DNA of 64,000 bases from Hydrogenophaga sp. IBVHS1 (GTDB lineage: Bacteria > Pseudomonadota > Gammaproteobacteria > Burkholderiales > Burkholderiaceae_C), in assembly GCF_002127265.1 (NCBI RefSeq), contig NZ_NFUU01000003.1:248001-312000 (forward strand). The letters are read 5' to 3'. The notes beneath the pieces were generated by a model. It was not told the DNA's origin. It did no database searches and saw nothing but the letters and a program-made list of their open reading frames with translations. Made by a program: the position numbers and the translations under genes. Each line of letters starts with the position of its first letter. Position 1 is the stretch's first letter. Of this stretch, positions 29,601-37,878 are shown piece after piece.

Positions 29601-32600
29601 CACGAACACGAACAGCGAAGGGTCGCCGTTCACCACGCCGTACGAGCCCAGCGCCACAAAGCTCTTGCCGCCCACCTCGACCAGCAGGAAACCGTCGTAG
29701 CGCACGTCGTCGCTGTCGCCCAGGTCGGCCTGCAGCAGGCCGCCGCCGATGCGCACGCCGCCGCCGTCGTAGCTGACCGCCAGGCCACGCAGGCCGAGTT
29801 CCCATTTCGACAGGTCGCCCATGTCGGCAAACGGAATCGTGAGCGAGAGATCGTCCACGCCCACGGCGAGGCCAGCGAGCGCCACGCCACCGTCGAGCAG
29901 GATGGCGCCTTTCAGATCCGGCCCACCGATCCAGCGGATGCCGATCTGCTGGATGCTCACCGGCCCGAAGGTGCGCTGGATCGGGAACCACACCTCGTTG
30001 CGTCCGGGTGTGTCGCCGAGTTCGAGCCAGAAGTTCTCGATGTAGGCCGCGCGCACCGAGAAGCGCGGGTTCACCGGCGCGCTGTCTCCACCGCTGCCGC
30101 TCATGAGCGATTGCGCCACCGGGTTGCTGTCCGAGCTGCCGAGCGGTATGGCGATGTGTTCGAGGTCGCCGTAGACGCCGAACTTCACGCGCGGGCTGGC
30201 GTTCAGCGGCAGTTCCAGTCGCAGGTAGAGCAGCGATTCGACGCCACCGAGCTGGAAGCCGCTGAGGTCGAACAGCGGCTCGTCGGCGCGGCCGCTCACG
30301 TCGATGCCGACCCCGGCGAGCTCGATCACCGGTTCGATCTGGAAGCGCGGGTTGCCACTGCCGTTGTCTTTCAGCAGCAGCAGCGAGAGGCCAGGCAAGG
30401 TGGTGGCCGGCCCACCGGCGGCAGCGACCCAGTCGGTATCGCCACCGAGGCGCACGATGATCTCGGGGTCCTCACCCAGGCGAAGTTCGGGCAGGCACAC
30501 GCGCAGGCCGTAGAGCTTCGGCGCGCTGCTGCCTTCGCGGTGCACGAACAGGCCCGATCCCACCACGCCGAAGTCCACCACGGGCTCGGTGTCGAACGCG
30601 GTGGCCAGCGTTTCGAGCGCGGCGCCGATCAGGCGTTCCACCACCGCCACCGGGCCGTTGGCGTCGGTGAGGTCGTTCACCAGTTCGTCGATCGGCACCA
30701 GGTTCCAGCCGCTCGCGCCATCGTCCACCAGCAGGCCGGCGCTTTGCAGAATGGGGCCGGCGCGCACACCGCGCCCGAGATCGCTGTTGAGCCAGCCAGT
30801 GACCTCGGCGGTGTCGAGCACGGTCTCCACCGCTACCGGCACGAGTACGCGGCGCGCCAGCGCGAGCAGTGCGTCTTCAATGGTGCCGCCGTCGTCCACG
30901 CCAAAGGCAAAGGCGGGCAGCACGTCGAGCCGGAAATCGGGCGAGCCCGGCACGTTGCCGATCGGGTAGAGCCACAGGCTCACCGCACCGGTGCCGATGG
31001 CCAGACCGATGGACGGGCGGATCGACACGCCGCCGGGCTCGATCACACCTTCGTCCACCGACGCACCGAGCGTCACCGTGACTTCGGGCGCGGGCGTGCC
31101 GGCGTCGTTCAGGCCCACCGCCAGTTCGCCCGTGAGCGTGACCGGGCCGAGGTCCACGTTGAGCTCCACGCCCAGGCCGATGCCGGCACCCGCGCGACCG
31201 AGCCCAAGCACCACGGGTGAACCCGGCGGGGCAAAGCGCAGTTCACCGCCCACCGCCGTGATGTGGGCACCGGCTGGAATGAACGCTGCGATGGCGCTCA
31301 CCGAAGCCGGGGCGTTCGCGGCCGAGAAGCGGCCTCGCATCCAGAGCACCGGGTCGTCCACCAGCGTCTGCAGGCGCGCGGCGGTGTCGACCTGCAGCGC
31401 GGCGGCCGCGTTGCGCAGCTGCGTGACGAAAGCGGCCACCGACGCATCGCCCGAGGCCGAGAGCGCGCGCAGTGTGGCGTCGATCAGCGTGGGCAACAGC
31501 CGCTCGGCGAGCGCGCCCGCGGTGGACGCGTCGAAGCCGGCGAACGGCAGCAGTTGAATGGGCGCGCCTTCGGGACCCAACGCGAGCATGAAGGCGTCGT
31601 CGACCATGCCGGCTTGCACCACCAGGCTGCCCCACGGGCTGCCGGCGGGCAGCGGTGCGCCCAGACTCAGGCTGCCCCCGGCGCCAAAGCTGCCGGCCGC
31701 ACTCCAGCCGAGTTCAAAGCTGCCGCCGAGCGTGACCCCGCCTTCGAGCGCGATGGGCGCGGTGGTCTCCAGCTGCAAACGCGCCTGCGGGGCCGAGACA
31801 CCGCGCAGGCGCAGGTTGAGCGGCAGGTGCACGTCGCCCGCGCTGTCGGTGAGGCCGAAGGTGTTGAAGAGGTCGCGGGTGAGCGCGATCACGCGCGCCG
31901 GGTCCAGCTCCAGCCCGGTGCCGGCGGTGCGCGCGCGGAACAGCGTGGCCTCGGATTGCAGCCAGCCCAGTGGATCGGCCACCACGCGCGCCAGGTTGCG
32001 CACGCGCGCACGCTCACCGCCCACGGCGCGCGAAGCCAGCCCGAGGGCTTGCAACACACCGGCGAGTTCGGGCACGCGTGGCAGCACCACGCCATCGAGC
32101 AGCGCACTGGCCAGCGTGGTGAGCGTGAGGCGCGGCAGCAGATCGCCGAGCCGCGCGGGCAGGTCGGCGGGCAGGGGAACCAGCGGCAGCGCGGCGTAGG
32201 GGGCGGTGCGCGCGCCGTCGCTGAAGTCAACGGCCAGGCCCCACTGCGCGGTGGCCGCGCCCGCCGGCAGATCGATCGAAAGTCTGAGGCCGGTGGCCAC
32301 CGCATCGGGCTGCACGCGCAGTGCGATCTGCGCGGCGCCCTGCGACAGTTCCAGCGCGAGGTCGCCGCCAAGCGTGAGCGCACCGGCGATGCGCGTGTCG
32401 AACCGCAGCGCCACTCGGCCCAGCGCCTGCACATACAGGGAGACGCCACCGCCGAGCGGCAACGCCACCTCCGACAGGCCCACGTCGTGAACGCCCAGCA
32501 GGTTGCGCAGGGCATTGAGCAAGGTCTGGCGGCGGGTGACATCGACCAGCAACGGGCGCACATTCGCCGTGAGCCAGGCCACGGGATCGCGCAGCAACGC

Positions 32601-35600
32601 CAGCCAGGCTGTCAGGCACGGCATGGCGCCACGCGCCGACGTTTCGAGCAAACCCACGGCCTGCAGCAGCGTGCGCAAGGCGCGCCAGACGGGCTCGTCG
32701 CTGGCCGATTCGAGCAGCAGGCGCGAGAGGTCGTTCGCCGTGAGGCCGAGCACCGTGCGCAGGTGTGCCACCAGCGTTTCGCGGCGCAACGCGTCGGGCC
32801 ACACGGCGGCGAGTTCGCGCGCCAGCCAGGCCGGCGCATCGGCCAGCAGCGAAGCCCAGCCTTCGGGGTGGATGGCGTAGCCACCGCTGTCGTCGGCCGC
32901 GCCGTCCACGCGTTGCTTTAAAAGTTCGACGCTGGCGAGCAGCCGGGCGAGCGCCACCACGTTGGCGTCGCGCCCGCTGCCGCTGGTGAGTTGCGCCAGC
33001 AGCGCATCGAGTGCGGGCACCAGCAGGTCGTCGGGCACCCAGGGGCCGCCTTCCGTGAGGCGGCGCAGCGTGGCCAGCGGCGCCTGCACACCATCCACTG
33101 CCGCGTCCACCAGCCGCAACACCGGCACGATGCCGGCCTCGGTGATGTCGAAGCCCAGCTCGGCGCGGCGCACGCGCACCCGTGTGCTGGCACCGCCGAC
33201 CAGCCAGCCTTCGCTGCGCCAGAGCTCGGCCTTGAGCACCAGGCGTGGCAGGCTGCGCGCGTGGGCGCCGGTGGCCACCTGCACACGCGCCAGGTCCAGC
33301 CGCGCGTGGGTGCGCAGCCGCAGCGTGCCTTCCGACGCCGGCACAGCCGGTGCGAGCGCCAGCCCGAAGCCGATGTGAGACACCGGTGCGCGCGCGGCCT
33401 GTGCGTCGCGCAACTGCTGCGCGCGCGCAGCGATGGACTCGCCGAGGTTGGCCGCCAGCGACGCCCCCGCGAGGCGCAAGCCGATCGCGTGGCCATCCAC
33501 ACCCGCCGGCAAGGCCAGGCCACCGACCGGCGCGAAGGCCTGCGCCGGCCAGAGCCAGGCCGCGCCATCGGGCGCGCGCTCGCGCACGAAACCCCAGAGC
33601 GCATCCAGCGCCTCGCGCAGGCTGCCCGCGAGCGGCGCGGAAGCACCCAGCCGCTGGAGCGCGCCGAGCGCTTCGGTCAACGGCGGGTTGGCCAGCCAGG
33701 GCAGCGGCGTGCCGATGTGGGGGGTGCCCACGGTGATGAGACCGCGCACCAGCGGCGCGATGCCTGCGCGCTGCAGGGCCGCTCGCGCGGCCAGCCCGCT
33801 GGCTGAGTGCGCCACCACCACGATGCGCTGGCCAGGTTGCGCCTGCGCGATGCGCTGCACGAGGCGCGCCACCTGCTCGGCCTGGCTGCTGACGCCCGCG
33901 GTCGCCTCCAGCGGCACGGCGCGTGCACCGGGTGCCAGGCCCGGTGCGTCGTTCCACACCGCGAGTTCGGCGGCGGTAAGGCGCGCCGTGCCCGCCAGGG
34001 GCGCCGTGCTCACGGCTTCGGGTGCCGTGCCGGCGATGCGGAAGCTGAACGTGGCGGTGCTGCCCCCCAGTGCACTTTGCACCGGCGCCCACGCGGCGTT
34101 GCTGGAAAACGGCGCGCCGAGCAGCAGCACCGGCGCGGTGCCGGCCGCGTCCCATGCCAGCACCTGGCGGCGAATCTCGGCCACCACCTCGGCCTCTGCC
34201 AGGGCGTGCACATGGCTGGCGGCCAGCGGTGCGGCGGGTGCGCTCCAGCCGCTGGCGGCGGGTGGCACCTGGCTGGCCGAGAGCACCAGGCCATCGCTGC
34301 CGCTCAGAAAATCTTCCAGCGCGGCGAGCCCGGTGCCCAGCGATGCGGGCAGCACACCCGAGAGGGCATCGGCGATGCCGGCGTCCAGGCGCGACAGCAC
34401 GTCGAGAGCGGGCGCCAGTTGCGCCAGCGGCAGCGCACCGAGGTCTCGCAAGGCGGGTGCGAGCGTGGCGATGGCGGCCGCGAGTGCATCGCCTTCGGGC
34501 GGGCCTTCAGGGTCCAGCCACACGAGGCCTTGCACACCGCGTGCGCTGGCGGCGCGCAGGCCAATGGCATACGGTTGCTCGAAAGTGCCTGCGCCCTCAA
34601 GCGTGAAGGGAAGGTCTTCCAGACGCGGCAACGAGAGCGGCGCATCGCCATTGGCCTCGGGCGCGTCCGTGCTTTCCAGCGCAGGGTCGTGCGGGAAATC
34701 GCCCAGGCCGTTGCGCGCCTGCTCGAAGTCCAGCAGCTCGCCTTCGCGCGTTCGCGTGGGCGCCAGGCCTTGCAGCGCAAGCCCCAGCCAGCGCAGCAGC
34801 GGCAGCGCGTGGCGCGGGTTGGCAAGAATGGCCGCGACATGCGCGCGCAGCACGGGTGCGGGATTGGAGAAGAAGGCGCCCCAGTCGGCGGGCTGCAGGC
34901 GGGGAAAGTCGGCCGGCAGTGCGATGCCGGCCTCACCACCGCGCCAGGCCGGCAGCGCGATGCCAGGGTCTTCGGGCAACAGGCCGAGCAACGCCGACAG
35001 GCCAAAACCGGCCGGGCCACCGTGCTCCAGCATGAGGTGACCCAGCAGGTATTGCGCGAGCTCGGCCACCGCGTCGCGCGTGTTCGCGCCGAGCGCGCCG
35101 CCCAGGTCGGGCGCGTCCAGCGCCCAGCCGGTCATGCCGCTGTGGTCCAGCACCAGGTCGGGCAGCACCATGGCGCGACCGCCAGCGAGCCATCGCGCGC
35201 CGGGGGCGGTCAGGGCCACCCGCCACTGAGCCCCGCCCACCTGCCGCCATTCCAGCGCGGCGCCCAGGGCCTGTGCGCTGAGTTCAAGGCCACCCAGCGG
35301 CGGCGTCTGCAGCGCGCCGTGCAGGCGCAACTCGGCGCGCAACAGCGGCAACCAGGCCGCCTGTGCGGTGCCCGTGCCGGTGGGCGGCGCCAGATCCAGG
35401 TGCAGCAGTTCGGCCAGCACCGCAAACGACAGTTGCACCCCATCCACCTGCAGGCTGCGCGGCTCGAAGGCCGCCGCCAGCTTGACCTGCGGGCGGCCGG
35501 TGAGCAGGCCGGTTTCTGCGCGCAGCACCACAGCGCCCGCGTCGGTGGCGGCCAGCTCCAGCCGCCATGGATCGGCGGCGCTCCCGCTGCCCCGAAGCGG

Positions 35601-37337
35601 CAAGGCGCTCACGCCCTCGATGCGCAGCAGCTCGCCCAGCTCGGCCAGCAGATGGCGCCACGCGGGCACACCTGCCACCGGCGTGACCAGCGCACTCGCG
35701 TGGTAACGCCCGATGGCGCCGAGCGGGTCGCCGAGAAACTGCGCAATGAGGTCGACGCTGGTGAGCAGCGGAACGGGCCAGGCACCGGTGATGCCGGCTG
35801 GTGGCACCAGCCCGATCAGCGCCGCGATGCGCCGCCCGGCATGGGCGCCCCCATCGAGCAGGCCCAGGCCTTGTTCGATCTGCTGCTGGATCGCGTTGCC
35901 GACCACGGCGCCCAGGCCATCAATGACCGCATCGGCCGACGACAGGTCGAGCAGCGGCCAGCTGCCACGCGCGCACTCCACGCCGCGCAGCTGCAGCACG
36001 GGTGCGGGCTGACCATTGGCGTCCAGCCCGAAGCCGGCTTGCAGCGAACCGACGCGCAGGCGCGCCAGCGCGGCCAGCGGATCGCCGGCGCCGAAGGTGT
36101 GGTCCACCAGCGAACCGGTGCTGCTGGCCAGCGTAAGCCCGACCGACAGCGAGGGCAAGGCGCGCAGTGCGCCAGGGCCACCGATGGGAATGGCCACCAC
36201 CTCGGCCGCGCCACCGAACACCAGCCGCAGCGGACCCGCGAGGGGAATGGGCATGGAGCCCGCGCGCAAACCGAGGTAGAGCAAACGCTGGCCACTGGCC
36301 TGCGTTTCCACCGCCGCCGTGACCAGCGCCTCGACCTCGGCCACGCGCACACCGACGCGCCAGGGATCGGGGCGCGTGCCCGCGCCCTCCACCGCAATGG
36401 GCACGGGCGCGCCGACACCGGCCACCAGCAGCTGCTGCCAGTGGCCGAGCCAGCCCACCATGGCACCCGGCGTGCCCACCAGCGCGAGGAACCAGTCGTC
36501 GAACACCGCCGTGCCGCGTGTGGGCAGATCTTCCCAGCGCAGGCGCGGGCGACCCGCCGGCGCACTGATGCCGAGCAAGGGCAGCAACTCGTCGACCACC
36601 GCCGCCGCACGGTCGGCGCCCGCGTCGCCTGCCGCGCGCAACTGCGCGGTGAACAGCGCCACGGCGGTTTCGATCCAGGCCGAGCCAGGGAGGTTGATGA
36701 GATCGGCCAGCGAGCGGTCGCGCGGCGCCGCCTCGCCCGGCAACTGCAGGCCGAGCAGCACCAGCGCCACATCGGGCGGGCGCTCGATGCCGGTGATGGA
36801 AATGCTGCCGCGCACGCCGCGAAACGCCAGGCCTGCGGTGCCGAAGCCGTTGCGCAGGGACACGTCGGCCGCCAGGCGCAGCGGCGCAGATTCGGAAGCG
36901 ATCTCGACCCGCGTGCCCGGGCCGGTGCCGTCGGTGGAGAGCAGCGGCACGTGCGCCCACAGCGACACCACGAGGTCGCCTTCGGTCACGCTCCATTTCC
37001 AGCCGACGCCGACGAACAGGCGTCCTGTGGCGCTGCGCATGACGAGGAACAGGCCGGTGTCGCCATCGGGCCCCCGAATGGGAATCCAGCGGTCTTCGTC
37101 CCCGGCAGCGGGCAGGCCGAGCACCTCGCCATCGGTCTGGCCCATGAGCTGGCCCAGCAGTTCGATGACTTCTTCCTGCCGCTCGCTGAGCGCTCGCGCG
37201 AGTTCGGCGGCGGGGTCGCGCGCAAAGGCTTCGTTGAACTCGACGCTGTCGCCAGCACCCGCGCGCAGCAGGCCCGCCACCTCGCCGACCTGGCGAACGA
37301 CCGGGTCGAGCGCATCGGAAGCGAAGCTGGCGGACAT
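26622..37337 (-). CDS. Giant multidomain protein (3,571 residues) with lipase-like insert and DUF6603-like C-terminal region
   Basis: The central gene of the operon. Reading along the protein: residues 1-1000 hold degenerate modules of roughly 250-330 residues, each with a [D/N/T]P-hydrophobic helix motif (about 288, 537, 824) and a GxG[T/S]xxxP[W/Y] strand motif (about 311-330, 577-598, 908-930). Residues about 1060-1260 resemble an alpha/beta-hydrolase, with nucleophile candidate Ser1178 in VVVAHSASGLAAR and a following TVGTPHIGTP. More modules follow (DPVAWL 1584, DPLGWL 1787, DPVLWM 1996). Residues about 2150-2890 are beta-rich and contain YFFITGLAGGFGYNRG (2590), typical of DUF6603 as I remember it. 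No signal peptide. The start MSASFAS at 37337 is 16 bases after the Hcp-like stop. Confidence 0.85.
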   Translation of the reverse strand: MSASFASDALDPVVRQVGEVAGLLRAGAGDSVEFNEAFARDPAAELARALSERQEEVIELLGQLMGQTDGEVLGLPAAGDEDRWIPIRGPDGDTGLFLVMRSATGRLFVGVGWKWSVTEGDLVVSLWAHVPLLSTDGTGPGTRVEIASESAPLRLAADVSLRNGFGTAGLAFRGVRGSISITGIERPPDVALVLLGLQLPGEAAPRDRSLADLINLPGSAWIETAVALFTAQLRAAGDAGADRAAAVVDELLPLLGISAPAGRPRLRWEDLPTRGTAVFDDWFLALVGTPGAMVGWLGHWQQLLVAGVGAPVPIAVEGAGTRPDPWRVGVRVAEVEALVTAAVETQASGQRLLYLGLRAGSMPIPLAGPLRLVFGGAAEVVAIPIGGPGALRALPSLSVGLTLASSTGSLVDHTFGAGDPLAALARLRVGSLQAGFGLDANGQPAPVLQLRGVECARGSWPLLDLSSADAVIDGLGAVVGNAIQQQIEQGLGLLDGGAHAGRRIAALIGLVPPAGITGAWPVPLLTSVDLIAQFLGDPLGAIGRYHASALVTPVAGVPAWRHLLAELGELLRIEGVSALPLRGSGSAADPWRLELAATDAGAVVLRAETGLLTGRPQVKLAAAFEPRSLQVDGVQLSFAVLAELLHLDLAPPTGTGTAQAAWLPLLRAELRLHGALQTPPLGGLELSAQALGAALEWRQVGGAQWRVALTAPGARWLAGGRAMVLPDLVLDHSGMTGWALDAPDLGGALGANTRDAVAELAQYLLGHLMLEHGGPAGFGLSALLGLLPEDPGIALPAWRGGEAGIALPADFPRLQPADWGAFFSNPAPVLRAHVAAILANPRHALPLLRWLGLALQGLAPTRTREGELLDFEQARNGLGDFPHDPALESTDAPEANGDAPLSLPRLEDLPFTLEGAGTFEQPYAIGLRAASARGVQGLVWLDPEGPPEGDALAAAIATLAPALRDLGALPLAQLAPALDVLSRLDAGIADALSGVLPASLGTGLAALEDFLSGSDGLVLSASQVPPAASGWSAPAAPLAASHVHALAEAEVVAEIRRQVLAWDAAGTAPVLLLGAPFSSNAAWAPVQSALGGSTATFSFRIAGTAPEAVSTAPLAGTARLTAAELAVWNDAPGLAPGARAVPLEATAGVSSQAEQVARLVQRIAQAQPGQRIVVVAHSASGLAARAALQRAGIAPLVRGLITVGTPHIGTPLPWLANPPLTEALGALQRLGASAPLAGSLREALDALWGFVRERAPDGAAWLWPAQAFAPVGGLALPAGVDGHAIGLRLAGASLAANLGESIAARAQQLRDAQAARAPVSHIGFGLALAPAVPASEGTLRLRTHARLDLARVQVATGAHARSLPRLVLKAELWRSEGWLVGGASTRVRVRRAELGFDITEAGIVPVLRLVDAAVDGVQAPLATLRRLTEGGPWVPDDLLVPALDALLAQLTSGSGRDANVVALARLLASVELLKQRVDGAADDSGGYAIHPEGWASLLADAPAWLARELAAVWPDALRRETLVAHLRTVLGLTANDLSRLLLESASDEPVWRALRTLLQAVGLLETSARGAMPCLTAWLALLRDPVAWLTANVRPLLVDVTRRQTLLNALRNLLGVHDVGLSEVALPLGGGVSLYVQALGRVALRFDTRIAGALTLGGDLALELSQGAAQIALRVQPDAVATGLRLSIDLPAGAATAQWGLAVDFSDGARTAPYAALPLVPLPADLPARLGDLLPRLTLTTLASALLDGVVLPRVPELAGVLQALGLASRAVGGERARVRNLARVVADPLGWLQSEATLFRARTAGTGLELDPARVIALTRDLFNTFGLTDSAGDVHLPLNLRLRGVSAPQARLQLETTAPIALEGGVTLGGSFELGWSAAGSFGAGGSLSLGAPLPAGSPWGSLVVQAGMVDDAFMLALGPEGAPIQLLPFAGFDASTAGALAERLLPTLIDATLRALSASGDASVAAFVTQLRNAAAALQVDTAARLQTLVDDPVLWMRGRFSAANAPASVSAIAAFIPAGAHITAVGGELRFAPPGSPVVLGLGRAGAGIGLGVELNVDLGPVTLTGELAVGLNDAGTPAPEVTVTLGASVDEGVIEPGGVSIRPSIGLAIGTGAVSLWLYPIGNVPGSPDFRLDVLPAFAFGVDDGGTIEDALLALARRVLVPVAVETVLDTAEVTGWLNSDLGRGVRAGPILQSAGLLVDDGASGWNLVPIDELVNDLTDANGPVAVVERLIGAALETLATAFDTEPVVDFGVVGSGLFVHREGSSAPKLYGLRVCLPELRLGEDPEIIVRLGGDTDWVAAAGGPATTLPGLSLLLLKDNGSGNPRFQIEPVIELAGVGIDVSGRADEPLFDLSGFQLGGVESLLYLRLELPLNASPRVKFGVYGDLEHIAIPLGSSDSNPVAQSLMSGSGGDSAPVNPRFSVRAAYIENFWLELGDTPGRNEVWFPIQRTFGPVSIQQIGIRWIGGPDLKGAILLDGGVALAGLAVGVDDLSLTIPFADMGDLSKWELGLRGLAVSYDGGGVRIGGGLLQADLGDSDDVRYDGFLLVEVGGKSFVALGSYGVVNGDPSLFVFVVIGIPIGGPPYFFITGLAGGFGYNRGLVVPAIEGLPQFPLVAAMSDSSAVTAAPMDFLQRMGPAVPMERGSYWFAAGLKFSSFALVNSQALLYVLLNRGLEIGLLGMSKFELPPAVPLVSVELALKARFSTIEGVISVEARLTDNSWVLSRDCRLTGGFAFFIWFAGEHAGDFVITIGGYHPRYTPPDHYPVVPRLGFNWRVSNCISIKGEAYFALTPRQVMAGGLLEAVYDSGDVRAWFRAWANMYIQWRPFWFEVEIGISIGVSVDTWLGRVKIETGASLIVWGPDIGGEVTVDVFVISITIPFGADRVVPQEVLSWDQFRTALLPPEDEKLFAGGIERGLVSGSPATGPWSVLPEFVIRTESFIGASEVRPGSGGIDLGARGTLAIDIKPMNRTGVSSVHHVRVLNHLGQDVTHRFQVCEALSGNVARALWDTDTGQPDRSVIPAYTGMRLVAEIDRNLLDHTDPIPWEKLFDTGVVHPLPFARELDLRHTVSVWANASLALDAHAAQGSQAIWQAQQTVLASAEWKTRRSATLQALSAEGVRVTPSNRSGDVMPRGSFRRARRSAPPLVRSLHEGLAADAVTGVDTKVVPPVADPGVQRQRIVPVLDAVIRQRVEPTLDAEANIRTTVSPRRKEALRLDAHRMAELLAPPMAGAAVILQGNATEPRATGLAMAAPKVVRSGTASVRETAWLDAVGRAALRSEKPIDLTHRSLKAKAGAPLDPGSTLRFVLPSRDVEGEPPTLHLTGEGAARITVLDRGGEPLLDVETVGRARQALPQGASVVAVTGLGRVREKRRTPALGAVTLAEATHAVPVVGWQSHSELVALTDTTLLARGALLRLSSTAGAAARRGTVRAHEAVSRQTGLQTLLPVGVRSVVVVLDDGPGEPSGDLASSLGLSARHAELASEPEVIAAGGRTVLVYEVQKTDVDAPWIEISLAFTTAWSVCGVMGLQASPDVWVPLFAESELDTLVEDGPLSATGSLRLHFTEH

Positions 37338-37353
37338 GGCGGGTGCGCCAGCT

Positions 37354-37845
37354 TCAGGCCGAGGTGTGAACGGTGTCGGTGTGCTCCACCGCGCCCGGCA
37401 CATGCGTCCAGGTGATGGTGGCGAAGGTCAGCTCGACTTCCTCCATGGGTGCGAGCGTGGCCTGCGCGGGATCGAGCGTGTCGGGCAGGCGCAGCGTGCA
37501 CTTGGTGATGCGCCCATCGGTGAAATCGAGCGTGAAGAAATGCTGAGCGCCGCCGGTGCCGGCGGGGTTGGGACGGAACCAGCGGAACGAGCCCGACACC
37601 ACCTGGTTCTGCGACAGCGCCTGCCGCAGCAACGGCGTGGCGCGGTCCATGAGCTTGGTGAAGCGGATCGGTGCGTAGATGCGGCGCCCCGTGGGCAACA
37701 AGGTGGCGCGATCAAACGCGGTGGACACCTGCTGCTCGAGCGAGAGCACCTCGATGGTGTCGGCCCGGTCCATCGAAGTGACGCTGCTGTCGCCTTCGAC
37801 GGTTTCGCCGGCGGCGGTGAGGGTGAGTGCGATGGTGTCGGCCAT
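37354..37845 (-). CDS. Hcp-like (type VI secretion tube/phage tail tube fold) protein
   Basis: A 163-residue protein with the Hcp layout: IEVLSLEQQVS (first strand pair), a loop, then APIRFTKLMDRATPLLRQALSQN, which matches the conserved Hcp helix segment (FTKYVDKASPNL type), followed by TLDFTDGRITKC and a final beta strand region EEVELTFATITWTH. Hcp proteins form hexameric rings that stack into the inner tube of contractile systems and carry effectors. There is a good Shine-Dalgarno (AGGAG, about 7 bases before ATG 37845). No other type VI gene lies nearby, so the usual secretion role is not implied. It may be a tube, cap or carrier for the giant protein encoded next to it. Confidence 0.75.
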   Translation of the reverse strand: MADTIALTLTAAGETVEGDSSVTSMDRADTIEVLSLEQQVSTAFDRATLLPTGRRIYAPIRFTKLMDRATPLLRQALSQNQVVSGSFRWFRPNPAGTGGAQHFFTLDFTDGRITKCTLRLPDTLDPAQATLAPMEEVELTFATITWTHVPGAVEHTDTVHTSA

Positions 37846-37878
37846 GGGATTGCTCCTGCGGTGGGTGACGGCGGCGGG

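Noticed and set aside
33807..37415. 1,202-codon plus-strand open frame opposite the giant gene
   Set aside because: Same reason: composition typical of the complement of GC-rich codons, no domain and no coupled neighbours.
37354..37845. Presence of a type VI secretion locus
   Set aside because: Only an Hcp-like gene was found; no sheath, baseplate, membrane-complex or ClpV gene in the window, so a secretion system is not claimed.
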